Assembly (NCBI RefSeq): GCF_019097595.1
Contig: NC_080735.1
Span: forward strand, 13,083,417-13,147,416
From: Hemibagrus wyckioides
Taxonomy: Eukaryota; Chordata; Actinopteri; Siluriformes; Bagridae
Direction of reading: 5' to 3'
DNA: 64,000 bases
The notes under the pieces were generated by a model. It ran no database searches. It saw nothing but the letters and a program-made list of their open reading frames with translations, and was not told the DNA's origin. Positions 49,603 to 61,100 of the stretch are shown piece after piece. Made by a program: the position numbers and the translations under genes. Position 1 is the stretch's first letter. Each line of letters begins with the position of its first letter.

Positions 49603-52600
49603 CTGGAGAGAGAAAATTTAAAATGATCCGGGTCACGGCACCAGATATCTATTTCACAAGCAATTAAAGCTCAGCAGTGCCTGCTAAACGGGTAGGATTT
49701 AGTGTATTGCATATTTTGTTGAATTGAATTCTCTATGACCTCCAGGATTTAAAGAACTGTGAGATTTCCTATTAAACATCCATCTTGAAAATCTCATCCG
49801 CTGAAACATTTTTCATCAAGATGTACCTGCTTGAGTTCCTGAACTTCATCCCTCAGTGCATAAACAGTGTCCACCAAACTCCTTTGAAAAAAAAATACAG
49901 TACAATAATTAAAACACTGTCTAGTCACAGAAGGCATGCTTTTATGTAAAATAATAAACTTATAATAATAAAGTGACACATTACACAACAGAACATGGCA
50001 TAAAATGGATTTTAAGCTTACATGCAAACTGAGCCACTCCCACTCCTTGATACTCTGGTGTTGTATTTACATTTGAGATTCTGATTGGCTCTTACATTTC
50101 ATGATGCAATAATATTTCACTGTAATGTGAGCATGATACACATGCAATCATATAGCTGAATGAACTTTCGTTTAATTATTTAGGGTTTAAATATTCATAC
50201 CTTTCTTCAATCACGGTCTGACCATTGCTCTTTATTTCTTCTACAATGATCTTCTCCTCTTCAGGGAAAAGCATATGCAGCCCCGAATCCTTCCTTGAAC
50301 CTGTTCCGAAGAAAAAAGGAAAAGAAAATCTGAGAAATGTCACAGTTGGTGGAAGTCGGCTGTATAACGATCATTAACTTACTGCTGTTTCAGGTGACAA
50401 TGCTCAAAAAGACAAACAAGAGAGGGACACCAGTCATGCAAATATATTTCACATTACGTTCAAACGCAATACGATTCCACTTTCCTACATCTATGATCCT
50501 ATAGTCATTAAAGAGCTGCATTTATTTTTACTCGTGACTACGGCTTTGTATATGAAATGCTGAAAACGTCGCTCTTGAAAACAAGTACAATGAAATCTAA
50601 AGCATAACAATGTTTTGGCAGAGTGAACTATACATTGAAACTACACACAGTCACAGAAACAAGAATAACACTCAAATAAACTGGAATACAAAACAACAGG
50701 CAAGAGAAGAAGCAGCTAGTCAACAAGTGGGGGAAAAAAAAATGAAGGAGGCATTCACAACGAAGGAAGAACACACTAATAACCAAAGCGGGTTTATTTG
50801 CAGTAGCCCTTACGAGAGGTTGAACCCATCCTGTAACTATGGGTTGTCCATATACTGTCATAGTCCGAGTCTTCTGATTGGTCAGATGATAGTTCCAGGC
50901 GCAACGCACTGGCACGGCAACCGGCTGTCTCTGTACGCGATTGGCCGATGTCAGCCAGCACGTGATTATGCATCAAATCAGTTCCCTGCCATGCTAATGG
51001 ATTTGGGGCGGGTCAAAAGATCAAACCAACCAACCAAAACCAAAACGGAAGTGAGGGGAGGAAAGGGTTTGTGGGTGGAGCAAACCAACCAAGAAGCAAA
51101 GGTCATGTTATGGATGGCCAAAAAGGGAAAAACAATTTATTTTAAGATTAAAATGAAAGCATGCATAAATCAAATAGAAATAATGGAGCAGAGAAAAACA
51201 AGAGAAGGAAGTGAACGAGGTGGGGGGGAGAGACAGAAAAGAGAAAGTGGTTAAAATAGATTTGTGTCACAAAGAAGAGCAGAATCCTAAAATGTAAAAC
51301 AGTTAATGCAAAGACACAAGGTAAGATTAGTGGAAAGAGAATTGCAGGATAAAGCACAGCATCGATTTCCTTTAAACCAGACAGATGTTGTGCCACAAGT
51401 TATGTTGAGGTAGCAGAAATAGCTAGATAACTGAGATGTCTTATTTCCTCGGAGCACTCAAAACACTGATATGGGCAGAAAAGCATCGCTATGTATAAAT
51501 GATGTTCCAAGATTCTGCTCAATAAATCAAATCGCATGCATGCTGTTCGAGTTGCACCGGAAATCTAAGCAGAGCAGAAATGTCCTCTTGAAGAGATAAT
51601 AAAAACAAGCTCCACAGAGAAAAGTCCAACTAGTGGGTGACCGAATAGTAACAGCTCCAGAGGATCATCAATCACCATCATGAAGATATTCTTCATCACA
51701 GTGGATCAGGAATTCTTGAAACGTACTGGTCAGAAAGTATTCATTTTCTATAACAGTAGGTATGACTGTAATGCCTGCCTCAGGGCGAGATCAATGTTAG
51801 AGTTTCTACTGTATACTACATCAGTTCATTCAGATACAGTGACGGTATTAACACCAACCAACAGATATTCCACAACAAATAATGGATACAAAGCGTTTAT
51901 TAATTCATTTTAAACACTGCAATGACCATTAAATACAAATATAAGGAGTAAATAAAATGAGGTGCATTTCTCCATCCAGATCAGGTATCAACGGGGCTGA
52001 AATAGCACTCGACAATGCTGAACACTAAAAAACCAACTGGAAAAAGACTTGTTTAAAAGATCTACTGAAATTTTCAATTGAATTGAATTGAATTTTATTT
52101 ATATAGCACTTTTAACAATGGACAGTGTCTCAAAGCAGCTTTATGGAACATAAGAAATATAGTACAAAACGTTCAGGATTAATCCAGGACATATATTTTG
52201 ATTTACTTATATAAATCCCTAATCCCTAGTGAGCGAGCCTGAGGCGACTGTAGCAAGGAAAAACACCTTTAGATTGTATGAGGAAGAAACCTTGAGAGAA
52301 ATCAGACTCAAAAGGGAACCTCATCCTCATTTGGGTGACACCAAAGAGTATGAATTATTATAAACACTAGAGAGTGTGACTATGAATAATGAATCCTTTC
52401 TATTATGTTTTAATATCATGCGGCATGTGCAATTATGCTTTATCAAAAACAAAAATAAAATCTGCATTTTTTTTGTTTCATTGTCTGTACCGCTTATCCG
52501 ATCTATCCTCGGGTCACGGGGAGATCTCGGGCGACATCGGGCATCAAGGCAGGATACACCCTGGTGGAGTGCCAACCCATCACAGGGCACACACACATAC

Positions 52601-55067
52601 TCATTCACTCACTACGGGCAATTTAGAGACTCCAATCAGCTTAGTAGCATGTCTTTGGACTGTTGGAGGACACCGGAGCACCCGGAGGAAACCCACCAAG
52701 CACGGGGAAAACATGCAAACTCCACACACACACTGAGCAGGAGGAAGACCTGAACCCAGGATGCTGGAGGTGTGAGGCTAATCACTAAGCCACCCTAAAA
52801 TCTGAACGTTTTTGAGAAATACTGAGGAAATGAGCAATTACATTTAAAAATAATCATTGATGGCATGGTCTTACTTGAGTTCAGTGTTTGTCTTGTCTTG
52901 GCACTGGTGCAGTACGCCTCTATTACTTTCAGGATCTGTGCATCCTCCTCAAGAGCTGCAGTGCCTGAATGGGGAAAACAGACAAGAATTGTGAGGTACA
53001 TAAAATAATATTAGTACACAATGTTAAATAAATTTGAACATGTTAAAAAAAAAAAGCCATAAAGCAAAAGGCCTCAATGTGGCATGCATCAACATACTTT
53101 TCCTCATAGAAAACTCCTCGTCTGAGGGCTTCCTTTCTTTGCGTTTGTGTAAAAGCTTCTTCATGCTCTTGGGGCTTTTGCTCAGATCCTGTGACAGAAG
53201 AACAGTAAAGCTATTTATAAACTACATGTAATATTTTACATGCAATGCATGTAAATTACATATGCACAAGTAATTACACCGATCAGACATAACATTATGA
53301 GCACTGACAGGTGATGATCTCCTCATCATGGCACCTGTTAGTGGGTGGGATATATTAGGCAGCAAGTGAACATTTTGTCCTCAAAGTTGATGTGTTAGAA
53401 GCAGGAAAAATGGACAAGCGTAAGGATTTGAGCGAGTTTGACAAGGGCCAAATTGTGATGGCTAGACGACTGGATCAGAGCATCTCCAAAACTGCAGCTC
53501 TTGTGGGGTGGGGTGTTCCCAGTCTGCAGTGGTCAGTATCTATCAAAAGTATCCTTTTAGTCCTGTAAATCCTTTAAGGACTTAAAGGACTTGCTGCTAA
53601 CATCTTGGTGCCAGATACCACAGCACACCTTCAGGGATCTAGTGGAGTCCATGCCTCGACGGGTCAGGGCTGTTTTGGCAGCAAAACGGGAAACACCACA
53701 ATATATTAGACAGGTGTTCATAATGTTATGCCTGATCAGTGTATATATGCCATCTATCACAAGTATGAGACACAAGAATATTATTAAGCTGCAGTACTGG
53801 AGGCCCAAACAAAGTGTGCCAATACTTTATCAAACACAGGACTGTGTGTCAGGAGGATGATCCATCTTGCTGGATCAATCCAGCAAAAATTCTTTTCTGT
53901 CAATAAATCTTTAACTCTGTTCTATTTACCACTTAGTTAATGACATTATTTCTTCATAGCTATTTTGCTATGGTGAACAGAGACATCAAGCATTTGGCCT
54001 AACCTGAAAATTGACAAATTTTACATGAATTATGTCTAAATATCAAGCTAAATATTAGCAACCTCACAATCCTGACTCCTACAAATTCCAGAAAAACTAT
54101 AATTCTGTGGGAAAAAGGAATTTTTAACACTACTCTATTATAACACTACTACTGTCACTACATTACTACTAGTCAACAATGATTAATCTGTTTAACCATC
54201 AATTTTCTAGCACCATCCACATCACAGAGATATGGATACACTACAGGTGACCAATGTCATTTATTTTTTAAGGAAGCACAAATCATTACACTACTCATCA
54301 CCCTGAGAACATAATCTGTCCAGTGAAGCATGGTGGTGTTAGCATAATGTTGAGTGTTACTCTTGTCCTCTTGGTCACTCCAAATTCGACCTTCTTGAAC
54401 ACTGAATTTTTTTTTGTTAGACTTCTCTAGGCAGAATCATGGATGTGCATTATTCTCTCAGTGTTTTAATATTGGATTTTTTGATCTGGCAGATGCTTAA
54501 ATCTTGGGATACATTTACAACCAAACCAAACTTTTCGACAGCTTCTTGGTCTTAATAATGCCCTTTTCTTAGGCATGTTCTCTATCTATACTGCTCGTGA
54601 GACACTTTAATGGCACATTAGTGTATAATACTTCTAACACTGTAAAAAAATAAAATCTGTTCCAGTATACAAACCTCTTTATAACAGAGCGCCGCTGATG
54701 CTTTTAGAGGTGGTGCTGGTCGCAGGCAGCTCAGGCTCCATGGTTTCTGGGTTTTGGGCGGCTCTAAGGGTCCCCACATCATGGTGCTGTGTGGGGTGCA
54801 GTGGGAGGAGGGGTGAGGGAGGGTGTGGTAGGCTCCCCGGCTCTCTGAGTGTCTCGAAGGGGTGGGAGGGTGAGAGGGGAGCTGGAGGAGGAATCGAACA
54901 ACACTGCTGAGCTGAAAGTATTTACATACACCATCTTATCTGTTCACGACAAAGACTGATTAAAGAATGACAGGTCACCTTTTTTATCAGTTACAGAAAA
55001 AAAAACACAAAAGGCGAAGTCTTTTGTCCCAAAGACAGATTTGTGTCAATAATTAAAGTCAAATCAG

Positions 55068-55104
<37 letters not shown>

Positions 55105-58100
55105 AACCGTATGGCATGGTTTTAAGCTGGAAATGCTGGTACGTTTGGTCTGGCGGTGAAGATGCTCCACCCACTCCTGTAAATCCTGAGGGTTATTGCA
55201 GATCACGTTCATCCTGTCAATGATGCTCCCTACAGAGGACACACACACAATCAATGCACATTAAGCTATATACATCACTCCATATATAACAATACTGAAT
55301 TATTAATTGCAAGTATTATAAGTGTGTACTCGTCAATAGCACTGATCCACATACCGGATATTTCAAAAGCATTTCTGGTTTCTTCACTTTTGCTAACAAC
55401 CATCCCTGTTAGAGGAATTTTTCCCTGTGGACAAGCAAAAAACATGCTGTGATTTCCTGCAGGTGCAATCTAAAAGCTGCACTGGTAAATAAAAGCACAC
55501 TCCTGGTTTAGTTACCTGGTATATAAAACAGCTCATCCGAGGGCTGACAGAAAGCACCACCAGCACGTGGGGGAAGAGCAGAAGGTAACGCTCATTCTTC
55601 TCCTGAAAGCATTTAAGCAAATCTAACTCATTAGTTATAAATACATAATAAAATATTTTACCTCATGTTAGCTGTTTAACATCAGAGAGCATCTTCTGGA
55701 GGAGTAACATGTAATTAATGTTGATAACTATACTTTAATTACTAAAAACTAAAAATCATTACCCGAAGCAAAAACACAAAAGTTTTAAAGTGAGGTCAAA
55801 TTCATGCTAGGCTGACCAAAATTAATTTATGCAGAGACAATTCAGGATGTGCTGGAGGACAGTGATGTGTGTGTATATAGACTCACCTCACTGCCATGGT
55901 TTTGCATGAGGACCTGAGACATGTAGAGGACGTTGCCCAGGGTCTTAATGCCCTCCCCTTCCCAACCACGCACCGGCTCGGTCAGAATCTGCAGCTCCAG
56001 CTCCTTACGCTTCCTCACCTCCTGACACTGTGCCTGTGACACACACAAAATTCATCATACACCTTTCTCAACCCTCAGGATGCACCTTACATTACAATGA
56101 TTGGTATTCCAGGTCCCACAATCCTCTTCGCTCCAGTGTAGCACGGGCTTTCACCCAGCAGTCATTATTGTGAAAGCGACTGGGCGAGACAAAAGCTGTA
56201 TTCCAACTATTCCAACAATTCATCGCTCAACAATAAGGTACGAGGCGAGAGCAAGTGAAAATAAGAAGCGAGGACAATAATGGACCGTATGTGGACAGTC
56301 CTAATGAAACAGCACACTGTGTCCACTTTCCCTCTCTTCATCTCTGTGTTTCTGTCTATTCGCTGTAACAGAATGATAAGAGGTGTCTGAGGGGATAAGC
56401 TGAGCCGTGATAGACAGCATGAGAACAATGCAGAAAGAGAAAAATGTGAAAGGGATGGAGGGTTTTTATACATTCATGCCAAGTAAAGGATTTTGCAAGC
56501 GTGCAAACCTCTTAACACAGCCCCTGTATTAAAAAAAAAACAAAAAAAACAAAACAACAAACCATACTATAGTCATGTCTTCTTCTAACATCGTATAAAC
56601 CGCACAGACTCCAGCTGACGCATGCAATCTGGATTAGATTTTAATCAGAAAATGCATGTGGGAGAATAGAACATGTTTTGAGAAAACCCACAAAATGGCT
56701 ACAATAATAATAATAATAATAATAATTAAAAAACAATAAAAACAACAATAATAATAATAATAATAATAATGCACAAAAAGTAAACCTTTATACTTATAAA
56801 TGCTTCTGGAAAAAAATTAAAAAATTTATTTATTCATATATTTTTCAGAACAAATGAAAGAGCGGTTTTCTGCTAGGTAGGACAGAAAATCAGTGAAAGT
56901 ACCCGTTTTGTTGCCTGCTCAAAAAAATAACTGCAGATGATACAGTCTTTGTTTGTGATTTTGCTGTCCTGACCAACATAAGCTATAACTTGCTATTTTA
57001 AAACAAAAAAAGAAATGCAGATTATTTTTATTCCTTGTAATGATGATTGTGCTGTAATAGGAAAATGAACAGTAATGAGTTTCAGTCTGAAAAAGCACCA
57101 TTAAATTACATTCCAATAACAGAACATCTTTATTCCTCTTATATCACAATCATTTACCAATGCTACAAACTTTTCCCTCATACTATTTATCCATACAAAG
57201 TTACATTGAATAGTGTAGAATGTCCACTTACATTACTGCAGCTATAACCAGTCATTCTGTCACCAACCTGGATTTCTCTCTCTCGATTTTAATAAGGATA
57301 AAAGAAGCAGCTTTTCTCTCATTCTGAAGAGAAACTTTAGAGCCCCGTGTCCTGAAATGTTTCCCATCTGAAAACTTACAACACCGTATCAACAAATACA
57401 CACCGTGCGTGTGGAGGAGTGTCTGCCCTACAAACCCCTGAGGTAGCTGTTACTATAGAAACGTTAATTCATGTTACTACCATCAGAGCTTCTGCTATGA
57501 AAACTACTCAACACCTTAAAAAACCCTTTGCTATGTTACAAAAAATACCTAATCAAAGGAGTTTAACTTGTGATGTCCAGAGACTGAAGAGACTTACAGA
57601 AAGACTCTTGAAAGCCGTCAAGCTTTTCTGAATGTCTGGGCGGTCCGGGTGAAAATCCTAAGAAGGGCAAAGAGAACAAAACATAAGTCTCCAGTAATCA
57701 ATCAATCAATCAATCAATCAGTCAATCTCTCTCTCTCTCTCACCTGCCCACACAGCTAGACAAAATATTATATTTTTAAATCCTCTACTTGAATACCTAT
57801 CATCGATCTCTGATAGCAAAAAAATATACTGTGGCTCCAATTCTTCACACACACACACACACACACACTTATACAAACAGCAGCACCTCCATGTGTCTCT
57901 CCAGCTCTTTGAGTAGTGTCGGGTATTTGTCCAGTCTCATGAAGGGTTTACTCAGGTTGGTGGTGAGGGTGAGAATCCCAGGATTGCTCGCACCCTTACT
58001 CTCCATAAATTCACCCAACTCCTCACTGTTCACACACACACACACACACAGTACGACATGTGAAATGACAACACACAGAAATGATCACATCTGCAACATA

Positions 58101-61100
58101 AACACGCACTGGTCCTGTTTTTAGGACACAACTTTCTAGTAACATATTGTACCCCTTTTTTAATCCCAGTCTCAGAGCATCTGCTATGTTCTGGACACTC
58201 TTCTGACCGCAAGCTTCAGAATAGCAAACAGGGATAAAACCGTGTGGACTGTGCAAGCATCTGAAGCCAGGAAAACTTACCATCATAACGTGTAAACGAA
58301 TGAACACAGTGAATGTCGGGTGTACCTCATCAATATGAAATAAGTGTGGTATTTATAGAAGCCATTTTGGAATTGGTCTAAATGTCTTGATCGCACATAA
58401 TGCGCCAAATTTCATCATCTCCTATTCTGTAATGTAGTTTGTCAGTATAACATTTTAGGCACACATTAAACACATTAAACCATTACATGTATTAATTACA
58501 ATTAATTACACGGCTATCTATAGATATATACCTGTGTTGCGTGAGGACATTGACAGCAGAAGGGTGGTTGGAGCAGTAAGCTACATAAAGGTTCTTCATT
58601 TGGGTCATGAGCGACAGGAAGAAGCTCCCGATCCTGTGCTGGCTCTCTGGAAGTCTATACACACAGACACAATACATAATTTACATTTAGGCAGTATTAA
58701 ATTTATTACAGTACGGTGTATTACAGTATATAAAGCCATAACACATAACGTGTAAATATGAGGATATTGAAGTGTTGTTAAATTATTATTTGCTGTATAT
58801 TTGTATTTTTTATAAATGTTAACAATGCTTATACTACTGTTATATACACTTTTATCAAGTCCTTGCTTACTGATGAGGTATGAGATCCTGGTTAATTGTG
58901 CAGCAAGTGACACTTCCATATTGATTGGAAGTTCATAATTAACAGGAATCAAAAGGGAATATAACGACATGGATGGGCTTGTCATAATAGACTAGATGTT
59001 ACACTTTATAACTTGAATGATACGAAGTAATTATATTACTTACTCTTAGAGTGTCTCAAATACACGCACCGAAATATATCAGTTACTCAAGAGAAAAGAA
59101 TATGCATTGAAATATTGTACAGATGATGTCGAGATGCTCTGCAAAAACCACCAGTAGATGGCGTCAGAAGCTCACAAGCAGAATCTCAGATGGCTTTAGA
59201 GTGCTTCACTTAAATCCCCCCCCATATACTGATGTAGGTCACTCGGCCAAAAAAATTTCTAACTTCAACACAGGAAGTACGCTCACATCGACTTTGACTT
59301 ACTTGACGCATTCCTCTAGAGTCTGGACCAGGGTCTGCTGGAAGGAGCTGATGTCTTCTAGATTGCCCAGAATGAGAGCGATGTCAGACCCGGACAGTCT
59401 GAGAAAGAGAATGAGAGACAGAGGACTGTTTTAGCAATGAGACAGTATTGTGTATTTTTATCCCTGATTATTAACAATAGCATGACTACATAAAAATAAA
59501 ACAAATATTTACATGATATCAACTTAGCAGTATATGTGTATTACATCCCTAGCATACTCAGGAGTAATATCTATTGTGTAAGAAGGCTACACTGGATATA
59601 CAGAGACATTTTGATGGTTCCTACATTCGCACAGTATTTCCTTCTTCTGCAACGGCTCAGTGCCATAAAAGTTGGTGAGGCAGAACGGCATTAACGCTGA
59701 CACAGCCTCGAACAAAATTAATTCTATGGGATATCAAGGATAGGGAAGAAGAATTCAGCAGAATTCTCACACCAAGTACATCTCAAAAACTTACTAAGAA
59801 ACTAAAAAGGAGCCATTTTTCTTTTCCTGAGCCTTTGTGCCTAGGTCACTGTGGTGTGCACACATTTCTATTGAGTGGACATTACCCACTCCAAATTCTC
59901 CCTTTCTGTCCATCAATCTTAAAACCTGGCTTCTGTACATCACAGACACTCTTGCTGCATCCAAATATCCCTACTTCCCTACTATAGAGTATAGCGAAGG
60001 CATTAGAACGTCTGGATTCTCAGTATTCATAAAACAGCAGATGAGGAAAAACCCAGATGACCTGCTGTTTCTGCCAAGATTCTTCAGTATGGAAACAAAG
60101 GACACTGCGCTATCCCATAAAGCAACAGAACTGGCACAGAAGAGCTGTCAGAATCCATAATGGTGGACGGCAGTGCATCAGCATTTTTAACTGTTAGGTA
60201 TTGAACATTGTTCCTTGTGGTTAAACTGTAAACTTGTCTAACATCACCTGAGTAAATTGTTAACTTAAGAAAAAACAGTTGCAGTTATTATGGCATCGTA
60301 GGTCACATGACAATGCCAACATGGTGGCTGTAGTATGTCGGGATTGTATTCACACACACAAATGCCTGAGCTGTAGGTACTGAATCTAATGCTTTAGGTA
60401 CTGAATTGAGTGCAGTAGGATCTGAATCGAATGCAGCAGATACTGAATCAAATGCAGTAGGTACTGAATAAAATGCAATAGGTACTGAATCAAGTGCAGT
60501 AGCTACTGAATTAAACGCAGTAGCTACTGAATCGAACGCAGTAGCTACTGAATCGAACGCAGTAGCTACTGAATCAAGTGAAGTAGCTACTGAATCAAGT
60601 GAAGTAGGTACTAAAGTGAGTAAGGTGGGTATTGAATCAATTCCAGTAGGTAGTGAATCGAGTGCTGTAGGTTCGGAATCGAGTGCAGTAATTACTGAAT
60701 CAAATGCAGTAGGTACTGAATCGAGTGAAGTAGGAACTAATTTGAGTAAAGTGGGTACTGAATCGAATGCAATAGGTACTGAATCAAATGCAGTAGGTAC
60801 TGAATCAAATGCAGTAGGTACTGAATCAAATGCAGTAGGTACTGAATCAACTGAAGTAGGTACTAAACTGAGTAAAGTGGGTACTGAATTGAGTGCAATA
60901 GGTACTGAATCAAATGCAGTAAGTACTGATTCGAGTGCAGTATGTACGGAATCAAGTGCAGTAGTTACACCGAATCAAATGCAGTAGGTACTGAATCAAG
61001 TAAAGTAGGAACGAATTCGAGTAAAGTGGGTACTGAATCAGTGCAATAGGTACTGAATCAAATCCAGTAGGTAGTGAATCAAATGCAATAGGTACAATAG

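Noticed and set aside
60616..60987. Protein of repeated VGTESNA heptads
   Set aside because: It is the 21-bp intronic minisatellite read in one frame, antisense to arhgef7.
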